28,539 bases of DNA from IMG/VR virus record IMGVR_UViG_3300024239_000153, positions 1 to 28,539 of that record; one strand, written 5' to 3'. Below are positions 21,975 to 28,539 of this stretch, piece by piece. The notes beneath the pieces were generated by a model. It made no database searches, was not told where the DNA came from, and saw only the letters and a list, made by a program, of their open reading frames with translations. The stretch's first letter is position 1; each line of letters opens with the position of its first letter. Both the position numbers and the translations under genes were made by a program. Source of the stretch: a virus.

Positions 21975-23195
21975 ATGAGCACGGCGGCGATCACCAAAGC
22001 GCTGGCCGGTGATGCCCGTCAGCTGCGCGATGGGCCACTGTACCTGCGGATCCACCAGGGGCGCACCCGTGGCACGTTCTATCTGGTGACCAGCCGCGGC
22101 GGCAAGCCCAGCTGGCGCCGGCTGGGTGGCTGGCCCCAGCTGGATGCGGCCGAGCTGCGCCGCCAGTTGCCGGTGCTGCTGGCCAAGGCGGCGGGCGACA
22201 GCCGGGCGGTGGCCGCACCTGCGGCGTTCGTGACCGTGGGTGATCTGCTGACCTGGTTCGCCGAGCGCACCCGCACCGATCGGGCGTTGAGCGAAAGCCG
22301 CCGCGGCGGTCTGTTGGTGGCGGTGACCAAGCACCTTGGGCCAGCCCTGGGCGAAGTGCTGCTGGAGCAGCTGGACCGCGCCACCCTGAATCGCCTGCTG
22401 TTGTGGCCACTGCAGCAGCGCTATGCACTGTCGACGGTGCGCCAGATCTTTGCGGGCCTGAAGGCGGCCTGCCGCCTCGCCAGTCGGCTGGATATGCTGG
22501 CCGCCGATCCGATGGCTGGGATCAAGTTCACCGACCTGATCACCCGCCCGATCACCGCCAAGTCGGGCCGGTTGCCGCGCCACGCCTGCCCGTCGCTGCT
22601 GGTGACGCTGGCTGAGCATTCGCAGCCCATGCCGGTGGTGCTGGCGCTGCTGATGCTGATGCACGGCACCCGTATCGGCGAAACGATCCGCGCCACCTGG
22701 AGCGATATCGACTTTGCGGGCCGCCGCTGGCACCTGCCCGCTGGCAACACCAAAACCCGCCGCGAGCATGTGCTGCCGCTGACCGATACGGCCATTGCCC
22801 TGCTGAAGGCGTGGCAGCGGTGGCAGTGCAGCCAGTGGGCTGCCACTGGTAACCGCCTGTTCCCTGGTGGCCGAGTAGGGCGCGAGGTGCTGCCGCTGTC
22901 TGACAGCAAGGCCAGCGAGATGATGCGCGGCCTGAGCGGCGGCCTGTGGTCAGCCCACGACCTGCGCAAGCTTGCCCGCACCAGCTGGATGGAACTGGGC
23001 ATCGATTACATGGTGGGCGAGATGCTGATCAATCACGCCCTGCGCGGGCTGGACAAGGTTTACATCCAAACCCACGCCGACGCCCAGCAGCGGGCCGCGC
23101 TGGAGCTGTGGCACCAGGAGCTGGAGCGCATCGGCTATCGCTTACCGGCTTCGCTGGCCATTAGACAGGCATTAGACGGAGAGCGCGCAGCATGA
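21975..23195 (+). CDS. Second tyrosine recombinase, in the replication operon
   Basis: 406 residues from ATG 21975, with GAGG 5 bases ahead; the frame also opens at 21933 and 21939. N-terminal DUF4102-like arm-binding part ('LRDGPLYLRI', 'RGGKPSWRRLGGWPQLDAAELRR'), core-binding domain (about 85-195), and catalytic domain with R233 (HGTRIGE), K260 (GNTKTRRE), H328-x-x-R331 (HDLRKLAR), H354 (INHALRG) and Y363 (KVYIQTHA). All key residues are present, so it should be active. It is clearly different from Int at 9025-10023 and lies between helicase and RusA, a place normally held by recombination/ninR-type genes. It overlaps rusA by four bases. Confidence 0.92.
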   Translation: MSTAAITKALAGDARQLRDGPLYLRIHQGRTRGTFYLVTSRGGKPSWRRLGGWPQLDAAELRRQLPVLLAKAAGDSRAVAAPAAFVTVGDLLTWFAERTRTDRALSESRRGGLLVAVTKHLGPALGEVLLEQLDRATLNRLLLWPLQQRYALSTVRQIFAGLKAACRLASRLDMLAADPMAGIKFTDLITRPITAKSGRLPRHACPSLLVTLAEHSQPMPVVLALLMLMHGTRIGETIRATWSDIDFAGRRWHLPAGNTKTRREHVLPLTDTAIALLKAWQRWQCSQWAATGNRLFPGGRVGREVLPLSDSKASEMMRGLSGGLWSAHDLRKLARTSWMELGIDYMVGEMLINHALRGLDKVYIQTHADAQQRAALELWHQELERIGYRLPASLAIRQALDGERAA

Positions 23196-23731
23196 CGATA
23201 AAGCGAAGCAAAACCAAAGCGTTAACCGGCGTTGCCCCATTTATTGCTGAGGAGTGTCCACAGCCACCGATCGGGTACGGTTTTGAGCTCCCGTTCCCGC
23301 CATCGGTGAATGCCATCTGGCGCCGGGTTGGCCGCAAGACCCTGCTGAGCGCGGCCGCTCGCCGGTACCGAGGCCAAGTGGTTCAGCGCTTGCTGCAGCA
23401 GTTCGGCAAGTTGCCAAGGGTTGGCAATGGCCCGCTGGCGGTGACCATTCGCGCCCGCCGGCCGGATGCCCGCCGCCGCGATCTGGATAACTTGCCCAAG
23501 GCGATCCTCGATGCGCTGACGCATGCCGGGCTGTGGGGTGATGACAGCCAGATCGAGCATCTGGCCATCTGTTGGGCGCCGCTGGCGAGGGCCGGGGTGT
23601 TTGTGAACGTGGCGCCGGTGATCTCCGCCAAGGAGATCCCAACCTACGTGATGGAGCCTGGCGAGCTGGTGCTGACTTCGCGCCGCATCGATGACATTCA
23701 GGCGATCTTGCGGGTGATGTGCAATGCGTAG
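23192..23731 (+). CDS. rusA: RusA-family Holliday junction resolvase
   Basis: 179 residues. Contains 'FELPFPPSVNAIWRRVGRKTLLS' (about 31-53), 'RRRDLDNLPKAILDALTHAGLWGDDSQI' (94-121): D97, D99, K103 and D118 line up in spacing with the catalytic D70, D72, K76 and D91 of E. coli RusA. It cleaves four-way junctions made in phage recombination and late replication. The N-terminal 25 residues and the C-terminal 30 extend beyond the usual 120-residue core. ATG overlaps the recombinase stop (ATGA). Confidence 0.92.
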   Translation: MTIKRSKTKALTGVAPFIAEECPQPPIGYGFELPFPPSVNAIWRRVGRKTLLSAAARRYRGQVVQRLLQQFGKLPRVGNGPLAVTIRARRPDARRRDLDNLPKAILDALTHAGLWGDDSQIEHLAICWAPLARAGVFVNVAPVISAKEIPTYVMEPGELVLTSRRIDDIQAILRVMCNA

Positions 23732-24005
23732 CGCTGGGCAGGTATTGAGAGAGGCAGCGGCACTGATTGATCAGCGCGGCGAGGAACGGGACAAGGCTGG
23801 CGGTGAGCGGTCGATGCTGGCCACGGTTCAGGCATTCAACGCGATCACCGGCCACCAGCTGACCGAGGTCGACGGCTGGCATTTCATGGAGCTGCTGAAA
23901 ATGGCCAGGGCCTACGGCGGCAGCTACCGGCAAGACGACTACGACGACAAGGCGGCCTATTCAGCCCTCGCGGCTGAGGCTGCCCACGCGACGATGACCC
24001 GATAA
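23724..24005 (+). CDS. DUF6378-type phage protein
   Basis: 93 residues: MRSAGQVLREAAALIDQRGEERDKAGGERSM, then 'AFNAITGHQLTEVDGWHFMELLKMARA'. This matches the pattern of DUF6378 phage proteins, of unknown function. It overlaps rusA by eight bases, and a short gap with GGAGG separates it from the Q-like gene. Confidence 0.7.
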   Translation: MRSAGQVLREAAALIDQRGEERDKAGGERSMLATVQAFNAITGHQLTEVDGWHFMELLKMARAYGGSYRQDDYDDKAAYSALAAEAAHATMTR

Positions 24006-24028
24006 AACAAGATCAACGGAGGCCAGCA

Positions 24029-24412
24029 ATGCAGTCAGATGTTATCTCCGCGGCTATCGATCAGCTCCATAACTGGGGTGCGTGGGTAAGCACTGAGCGG
24101 CTGGCTATGGATTGGCCACGCCAAGCCGCTTTTGCGCGGTTCCTCGTTAACAGCGGCGACTCCATCCCCGAGCATCGCCGGGTGGCCAGTATTGACCCTG
24201 ATGCAGCCCAGCGCGTTGATGATGCCCTGCGGCTGCTGGCTGAGCCGTTCCCGGTAGCCCGGTCGGTTGCCATCGCCCGCTATGTGTTCCAGGTGCCTCT
24301 GTACCGGTTTGCGCGAGAGAACAAGATCGATCGCCGGGTGATTGAGCTGGAGCATCGGCACGCCGTTGCGGTGGTCGCGCACGTCCTATTTTGTGGGTCG
24401 CGAGCGGCCTAA
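24029..24412 (+). CDS. Q-like late antiterminator
   Basis: 127 residues with GGAGG before the ATG. 'QLHNWGAWVST' near the start and 'VDDALRLLAEPFPVARSVAIARYVFQVPLYRFARENKIDRRVIELEHRHAVAVV' in the second half follow the layout of short Q-type antiterminators with a sigma-region-4-like HTH. It is the last early gene and lies immediately before a promoter and two terminators, exactly the context in which Q acts to let RNA polymerase read into lysis and structural genes. Sequence similarity to Q is remote, so the call relies partly on context. Confidence 0.7.
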   Translation: MQSDVISAAIDQLHNWGAWVSTERLAMDWPRQAAFARFLVNSGDSIPEHRRVASIDPDAAQRVDDALRLLAEPFPVARSVAIARYVFQVPLYRFARENKIDRRVIELEHRHAVAVVAHVLFCGSRAA

Positions 24413-24422
24413 CCACTACATG

Positions 24423-24451
24423 TTGACTCTTTGTGCGCAAAGAACTAGCCT
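24423..24451 (+). promoter_or_regulatory. Probable late promoter (PR'-like)
   Basis: -35 TTGACT (24423-24428), 17-base spacer, -10 TAGCCT (24446-24451). The spacer holds the dyad CTTTG-TGCG-CAAAG (24429-24442), a plausible binding element for the Q-like protein. Two terminators follow within 110 bases, giving the promoter-terminator arrangement of Q-dependent late control. Confidence 0.6.
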
Positions 24452-24484
24452 AAATCCCGTATGGTGGCCAAAGTGTCGCCAATC

Positions 24485-24511
24485 AAAGCCCAGCCCCGCG
24501 CTGGGCTTTTT
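24485..24511 (+). terminator. Rho-independent terminator 1 (tR'-like)
   Basis: Stem AAAGCCCAGC (24485-24494) with GCTGGGCTTT (24500-24509), loop of 5, ending in TTTTT (24507-24511). It lies about 30 bases after the late promoter -10. Confidence 0.95.
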
Positions 24512-24537
24512 CGTTTCCCCGGACGTCGTCAACCATT

Positions 24538-24560
24538 GCCCGCTGCCAGCGGGCTTTTTT
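24538..24560 (+). terminator. Rho-independent terminator 2
   Basis: Stem GCCCGCT (24538-24544) with AGCGGGC (24548-24554), 3-base loop, then TTTTTT (24555-24560). It is the second of two tandem terminators before the holin gene, to be overcome by Q. Confidence 0.95.
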
Positions 24561-24573
24561 ATACCCGGAAGCC

Positions 24574-24891
24574 ATGAAGATGCCCGAGAAAGATCCCGGA
24601 CTGTGGTCGCTGATCTTCAGCGTTCCGCCCGCTATCCAAGGGGCTGTCATGGCCGCTGTAATTGCCCTGCTGCGGATCGTCTACGACCGCAAAGAGCGCA
24701 AGCCGATCCGCATACTGCTGGAGGCGCTGATCTGTGGCGCACTGTCGCTGAGCGCTACAAGCATGATCGATGTGTTCGGATGGCCGCCCACCGTGTCAGT
24801 GATGATCGGCGGCACCATCGGCTTTATTGGCGTTGAGCAGATGCGCGAGCTGGCCATGCGCTGGCTCGGCAACCGGGCGGATAGGGGCTGA
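24574..24891 (+). CDS. Phage holin (lambda-family type)
   Basis: 105 residues: 'MPEKDPGLWSLIF' start, 'AIQGAVMAAVIALLRIVYD', 'LLEALICGALSLSATSMI', 'GGTIGFIGVEQMRELAMRWLG' are the hallmarks of this holin family. Three membrane segments can be placed (about 18-35, 46-64, 74-88). It makes the lethal membrane lesions that release the endolysin. GGAAG lies before ATG 24574; a second ATG six bases later might give a dual-start product like lambda S105/S107. Confidence 0.92.
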   Translation: MKMPEKDPGLWSLIFSVPPAIQGAVMAAVIALLRIVYDRKERKPIRILLEALICGALSLSATSMIDVFGWPPTVSVMIGGTIGFIGVEQMRELAMRWLGNRADRG

Positions 24892-24893
24892 TC

Positions 24894-25256
24894 ATGGGCG
24901 ATCTGTCGCGGTCATTCAGCCGGGCTGAGTTTGCCTGCCGCTGCGGCTGCGGCTTTGATGCCGTGTCGGCCATGCTGGTCGAGGTGCTGCAAGAGGTTCG
25001 CGACCATTTCGGCCAGCCGGTTACCGTCACCAGTGGCTGCCGGTGCAAGGCGCACAACGCCAAGGTTGGCGGATCACCGCGCAGCCAGCACCTGTATGGG
25101 ATGGCCGCTGATATTAAAGTTTCAGGCGTTTCACCCGCCACCGTTTACGACTTCCTGATCCATCGCCACCCCGGCGAGCTCGGCCTCGGGCGCTATCCGT
25201 CATGGGTGCATGTTGATGTGCGGTCAGGCCCCGCCGTTCGGTGGGGCGATGTTTAG
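24894..25256 (+). CDS. Endolysin, peptidase M15 (D-Ala-D-Ala carboxypeptidase-like)
   Basis: 120 residues. Zinc ligands of the M15A family: H66 and D73 in HLYGMAAD, H106 in WVHVDVR, with catalytic D108 nearby. 'FACRCGCG' and 'VTSGCRCKAHN' are also typical. It should hydrolyse peptide bonds of peptidoglycan after the holin opens the membrane. No signal peptide is seen. It begins two bases after the holin stop. Confidence 0.93.
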   Translation: MGDLSRSFSRAEFACRCGCGFDAVSAMLVEVLQEVRDHFGQPVTVTSGCRCKAHNAKVGGSPRSQHLYGMAADIKVSGVSPATVYDFLIHRHPGELGLGRYPSWVHVDVRSGPAVRWGDV

Positions 25257-25686
25257 CCGCCTTGCCCCGCAAATTATCGGCGTGCTGCTGCTGTCAGTGG
25301 CCGGCCTTGGCCTTGCGGTGTGGGCAATGTCGGCCCGCGTTGATTTTGCCGAGCTGCAGCAGCAACGGGCAGAGAGCGATCGCGATGTTGCCATGGCAGC
25401 CAACGAGCAGCTGGCCGGCGACATCGCCACCCTGACCACTGAGCTGGCCCAGCGGCAACGCGCTGCTGACGAACTGGCTGCAAAGCTTGCCGCAAACACC
25501 ACCGCCGCTGCCGACTGGCGGCGCCGGTACCGCGAACTGCTGGAGCGTGAACCCGATGAGAGCTGCGCTTTTGCTGCTCCTGGTGCTGATCTGCGCCGGA
25601 TGCTCGACCACCCCGGTTGTGCAAACGCGGCTGATCCGGATTGCCCCCCAACTGCCAGCGCCATGCCCGATGCCAGCGGCCAGTAA
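25249..25686 (+). CDS. Rz: Inner-membrane spanin (Rz-like)
   Basis: 145 residues from ATG 25249, overlapping the endolysin stop. One N-terminal transmembrane helix (about 8-27, IIGVLLLSVAGLGLAVWAM), then a long coiled coil (about 32-100, rich in Gln/Ala/Glu) and a short C-terminal part. Together with Rz1 it fuses inner and outer membranes at the end of lysis. Rz1 starts within this gene in the +1 frame. Confidence 0.88.
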   Translation: MFSRLAPQIIGVLLLSVAGLGLAVWAMSARVDFAELQQQRAESDRDVAMAANEQLAGDIATLTTELAQRQRAADELAAKLAANTTAAADWRRRYRELLEREPDESCAFAAPGADLRRMLDHPGCANAADPDCPPTASAMPDASGQ

Positions 25687-25804
25687 CCCGACCTGGGCTG
25701 ACACGGGCGAAACCATCAACGACCTGCGCGCCGAGCTCAAGGCCTGTGCCACGAAGCTGGAAAGCGTGCGGGCAGACGTGAACCGACAGGTGGAGAAGCC
25801 ATGA
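25556..25804 (+). CDS. Rz1: Outer-membrane spanin lipoprotein (Rz1-like)
   Basis: 82 residues from ATG 25556, in another frame of Rz and extending beyond its end. Signal sequence MRAALLLLLVLICAGC with a lipobox Cys, then a Pro-rich stretch (APQLPAPCPMPAA) as in Rz1, and a helical tail (NDLRAELKACATKLESVRADV). The tail gives more than the usual short Rz1 length. The following gene starts inside its stop. Confidence 0.88.
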   Translation: MRAALLLLLVLICAGCSTTPVVQTRLIRIAPQLPAPCPMPAASNPTWADTGETINDLRAELKACATKLESVRADVNRQVEKP

Positions 25805-27165
25805 AGCTCAGAAGCTCGAAGCGCACCAGTATTATCGGCGCTGGCCGGATGGTGGTCGCGCGTCGGCGTGGTGAGGCGCCGGTTGAGCCTGAGCAGGTGA
25901 TCGAGCCTTTTGCGGTTGGCACGCTGTCTTTTGCTACTACGTCGCTCGATGTCTACATGCTTGCCACGGGCGGCACAACGTACATGGCGCGAGCACTGGC
26001 CGATGCCGGGCTGACAGGGGTGACTGTGCGTGAGGATGCCACAGAGGGCTACACGGTTGCTCAGATCAGGTCGTCAATGGCAACGCTTATCCCTGCGATG
26101 TCGGCGCTGACAAACCCCGTTGTTGTGTTCAACGGGATTTTCGCAAACGACTGCAACACCGCAAAATCAAGTTACGGCAGGGTTGATGCCGCCCCTGCTG
26201 CGTTCTGGGAAACGCGAATGGCAGATCTGCAATGGATCCACGATCAATGTGAGGCGGCAGGCATCAGGACGCTGTGGGGAAATGTCAGCTGGATCAACTA
26301 CGATCTCGACAACTCATGCCGCGCGGATGAGGATAAAGGCAGCGCCTACGTCAACCGTGTGTGGCTGGAACCGTGGATCAAGACTAACAAGCCGGATCAG
26401 TGGGACGCTGCAAGCGACCGTCCGATGCTCGATTTTTATACTGCAACATGGAATGCTGCTGATTGGGCATTCGTGGATTACATCCACCCGAATACGATTG
26501 GTCGTCAATACTGGCGCCGCGTCAACATCGACAGAATCAGCAAAATGGCACAGGGTATCGTCCCGACTCCATTGCAAAAGCTGGCATGGCCAATAGTTGC
26601 TGCGCCATACAATCAAGATCCGTTCATTACCGCCTTCGGCAATGCCACCAGCGCAGCCGCATTGCCGTCGGCATTTAACAGCTTTGTGGCCACGGGCAGC
26701 GCCGCAAACGTTGTTCCTCCGGCAGTAGTAAAAGACCTGTCGGGAAATGTCATCGCCGGCGCGTTCGTGCGGCTGTACGGCCAGCAGAACGGGAATGCAG
26801 AGGGTCGCGGGAATACTGGCGACGCATCACTGACGATCACTAACGACAAGTTGTTGAAAGGCAATTGTTACAACAACTCGACTGTGTGGGTTGAGATTGG
26901 CGGGCTCGCTCCTGACTCGCTCGTTACTGTCAGGGTTAATGCCAGCTACAAGGCGACAGCAACCGTTGGTGATTGGGTCGGCAACGTTTCTGCAAACAGC
27001 CCGACAAGCCAACAGCACGTCAACGACGAGGCGCTACCGTCAGGATTCTTGGCATTCCAGACGCGCACGGACAGCTTTGGCTCGATCCACATCGTGTCAA
27101 CGAAAGAAGCAACCGCAGCATATAGCTGCATCAGTGGGGTCGAGGTTGCTGGGCGTGCCGCTTAG
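25801..27165 (+). CDS. SGNH-hydrolase-like protein after Rz1
   Basis: 454 residues, starting in the Rz1 stop (ATGA). Residues about 45-245 look like an SGNH/GDSL-type fold: FNGIFAND (N116, block III) and FVDYIHPN (D226 and H229, block V). The usual GDS block with the catalytic Ser is replaced near 'LATGGTTYM' (residues 54-62), so the nucleophile is doubtful. The C-terminal 180 residues are beta-rich (SGNVIAGAFVRLYG; AYSCISGVEV) and could be a binding domain. The gene reads as lower in GC and richer in Asn/Thr than its neighbours. It may act on host surface polysaccharides, but no activity is shown. Confidence 0.55.
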   Translation: MKLRSSKRTSIIGAGRMVVARRRGEAPVEPEQVIEPFAVGTLSFATTSLDVYMLATGGTTYMARALADAGLTGVTVREDATEGYTVAQIRSSMATLIPAMSALTNPVVVFNGIFANDCNTAKSSYGRVDAAPAAFWETRMADLQWIHDQCEAAGIRTLWGNVSWINYDLDNSCRADEDKGSAYVNRVWLEPWIKTNKPDQWDAASDRPMLDFYTATWNAADWAFVDYIHPNTIGRQYWRRVNIDRISKMAQGIVPTPLQKLAWPIVAAPYNQDPFITAFGNATSAAALPSAFNSFVATGSAANVVPPAVVKDLSGNVIAGAFVRLYGQQNGNAEGRGNTGDASLTITNDKLLKGNCYNNSTVWVEIGGLAPDSLVTVRVNASYKATATVGDWVGNVSANSPTSQQHVNDEALPSGFLAFQTRTDSFGSIHIVSTKEATAAYSCISGVEVAGRAA

Positions 27166-27509
27166 TGGCATCCAGGCCTTGCCGAGCCTGCCGTAAAGCC
27201 CTTGTCAACAATCGGTCTGGCTTGTGCCCAGTGTGTGAGCCGCAGGAAAAGACCAACTGGGGTAAGTGGCAGGCCGCAAAAGGGACGGCCGAGCAGCGCG
27301 GCTATGGCTGGCGATGGAAGCAACTCCGGAAGCAGGTGCTAGAGCGAGATCATCACCTGTGCCAAGCCTGCGGGAGGCGCGGGATTGTGACGCACGCCAC
27401 TGAGGTTGACCACATCATTGAGCGGTCAGCCGGCGGCACGGACGACCTGGCCAATCTGCAGTCTCTGTGCGCCCCGTGCCACCGAGCCAAAACGGCGGCT
27501 AAGCGGTGA
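27165..27509 (+). CDS. HNH nuclease of the packaging module
   Basis: 114 residues from GTG 27165. An N-terminal zinc ribbon (C6xxC9 ... C21xxC24) is followed by the HNH domain 'RGYGWRWKQLRKQVLERDHHLCQACGRRGIVTHATEVDHIIERSAGGTDDLANLQSLCAPCHRAK' (about 46-110). Such HNH proteins are encoded next to the terminase genes of cos phages and are needed for cleavage at cos in HK97-like systems. The start codon is a GTG one base inside the previous stop. Confidence 0.9.
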   Translation: MASRPCRACRKALVNNRSGLCPVCEPQEKTNWGKWQAAKGTAEQRGYGWRWKQLRKQVLERDHHLCQACGRRGIVTHATEVDHIIERSAGGTDDLANLQSLCAPCHRAKTAAKR

Positions 27510-27606
27510 GGGGGAGGGGGGATCGAATCTCTACAGCCTTTTCCGACAACACCGCACTCCAGGTCGTATTTTTACACCCGCGAAATGAGAAGTTTGAGGA
27601 GGCCCT
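27510..27606 (+). other. Probable cos region
   Basis: 97 noncoding bases between the HNH and small terminase genes. It opens with a G-run (GGGGGAGGGGGGATCGAATC) and ATCTCTACAG, a sequence style I associate with cos sites of P27/HK97-type phages, followed by T-rich and dyad-poor sequence and GAGGAGG before the terminase ATG. The exact nick positions cannot be read from one strand of sequence. Confidence 0.5.
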
Positions 27607-28077
27607 ATGGCCGGCTATCCAGGCCGCCAAGGGCGGAAGCCAAAGCCAACGGCATTAAAGGCGCTGGCGGGCAACCCCGGAAAGCGGAAGCTCAACAAAG
27701 ACGAGCCTGAATTCAAGGCGATCCGGTCGGTCAAGCCGCCCGAGTGGCTGGACGAAATAGCGGCCACCATGTGGGTGATGATCACCAAGCAGCTGTGCGG
27801 TGCCGGCGTTCTGCAGGTAACGGATCTGCACAACGTTGAGGCGTTCTGCGCGGCCTACAGCCGCTGGCGGCAGGCTGAGGCAGCATGTGCCAAGCACGGC
27901 GTATTGATCGCCACTGAGTCTGGCTACACCAAGAACCCGGCCTTCACTGCGGCGGCGGAATCGCTACGGCAGATGGCCACTTTTGGTGCGCTGCTGGGGC
28001 TCGACCCATCAAGCCGCACCCGGCTGATCGGCGGCGGCAACAAGAAAAAACCGGACAACCCGTTTACCAACCTGTGA
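27607..28077 (+). CDS. terS: Terminase small subunit (P27 family)
   Basis: 156 residues: '[22 protein letters not shown]' at the start and '[28 protein letters not shown]', '[14 protein letters not shown]', '[35 protein letters not shown]' are diagnostic of the P27 family. It recognises the packaging site and recruits the large subunit. GAGGAGG stands before the ATG. Its stop overlaps the large subunit start. Confidence 0.95.
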   Translation: MAGYPGRQGRKPKPTALKALAGNPGKRKLNKDEPEFKAIRSVKPPEWLDEIAATMWVMITKQLCGAGVLQVTDLHNVEAFCAAYSRWRQAEAACAKHGVLIATESGYTKNPAFTAAAESLRQMATFGALLGLDPSSRTRLIGGGNKKKPDNPFTNL

Positions 28078-28539
28078 AGACCACCAACGCCAACGTCAAC
28101 CGGGCCAACCAGTACGCCCGGGACGTTGTCGCCGGCAAGATTGTGGTCTGCCGGTATGTGCGCCAGGCCTGCCAGCGGCACCTTGATGATCTGGTGCGGC
28201 AGTCCGATCCGGACTTCGCGTACCGATTCGATGCGGCCAAGGCTGAGCGGGTCGCCAAGTTCATCCAGCTGCTGCCCCACACCAAGGGCGCCTGGGCGAT
28301 GCGCCGCCAGCTATTGACGCTTGAGCCGTGGCAGTTGTTCAACATCTGCGCCGCGTTCGGGTGGGTGAAAAAGACCACCGGCGCCCGCCGGTTCAGGATT
28401 GTTTACTGGGAAGTGCCGCGCAAGAACGGCAAGTCAGCAAAGCTGGCCGGCGTGGGGCTCTATGGGTTCTGCGCTGATGCCGAGTTTGGCGCCGAGGTGT
28501 ACAGCGGCGCGACGACTGAGAAGCAGGCCTGGGAGGTTT
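28074..28539 (+). CDS. terL: Terminase large subunit, N-terminal part (cut by window end)
   Basis: The frame starting at GTG 28074 (GTGA overlap) runs open to the end: 155 residues starting [19 protein letters not shown]. It shows '[15 protein letters not shown]' (adenine-binding Q) and a Walker A in '[16 protein letters not shown]', typical of the phage terminase ATPase of HK97-like phages. The nuclease half lies beyond the window. It powers DNA packaging into the procapsid. Confidence 0.95.
   Translation, partial: MKTTNANVNRANQYARDVVAGKIVVCRYVRQACQRHLDDLVRQSDPDFAYRFDAAKAERVAKFIQLLPHTKGAWAMRRQLLTLEPWQLFNICAAFGWVKKTTGARRFRIVYWEVPRKNGKSAKLAGVGLYGFCADAEFGAEVYSGATTEKQAWEV

Noticed and set aside
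21645-22769. 374-codon minus-strand ORF opposite the recombinase
   Set aside because: Antisense shadow; rich in His/Gln/Arg repeats typical of the reverse frame.

Overview
The window is a contiguous piece of a temperate, lambdoid siphophage of a high-GC gammaproteobacterium (Pseudomonas- or Aeromonas-like by the feel of the genes; the host genus cannot be fixed from this sequence alone). No ribosomal, tRNA or clearly chromosomal housekeeping gene is present, and almost every gene overlaps or abuts its neighbour as in phage operons.

Layout, left to right. 1-5204: end of the tail operon (J-like tail tip protein, pyocin-knob tail fibre, DUF4376 fibre-assembly-like protein). 5205-8660: an accessory ('moron') block read leftward, with a LexA-box gene, a small unknown gene, an ISL3-type transposase without visible IS ends, a ParB-fold-like protein and a conserved phage protein of unknown role. 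8661-9071: a candidate attP region with integrase-arm-like TGTCTAA repeats. 9025-15382: a long leftward early operon driven from a PL-like promoter at 15415-15442: DUF4224 excisionase-like protein and integrase at its end, and in between an MT-A70 adenine methyltransferase, an ASCH-like protein, an HNH protein, and about ten small proteins. 15565-16648: LexA-like CI repressor and, in the position of lambda rex, a lipoprotein. 16787-24412: rightward early genes: YdaS/Cro-like, CII-like, TraR/DksA-like, Rha/KilA-C antirepressor, replication initiator with an internal iteron array, DnaB helicase, a second tyrosine recombinase, RusA, a DUF6378-type protein and a Q-like antiterminator. 24423-24560: a late promoter followed by two tandem terminators, the expected Q target. 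24574-27165: lysis genes (holin, M15 endolysin, Rz/Rz1) and an SGNH-like protein. 27165-28539: HNH nuclease, probable cos region, P27-type small terminase and the start of the large terminase.

How it works together: CI represses PL and PR; SOS cleavage of CI (Ala-Gly site and Ser/Lys dyad visible) and an antirepressor allow induction; CII, the initiator and DnaB drive establishment and replication from the iterons inside the initiator gene; Q reads through the two terminators to express lysis, packaging and, beyond the window, head and tail genes.

The gene order is the circular (attP- and cos-joined) order: tail genes are contiguous with int across attP, and lysis genes are contiguous with terminase across cos. 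A single integrated prophage would be broken at attP, so the source is probably a free, circular or circularly permuted phage genome, or tandem prophages.

Most worth a second look: the accessory block with an IS-less ISL3 transposase next to a ParB-like gene; the second, apparently intact tyrosine recombinase inside the replication operon; the phased GTCACG iterons; the SOS box outside the immunity region; the antisense zinc-ribbon gene; and the rex-position lipoprotein.
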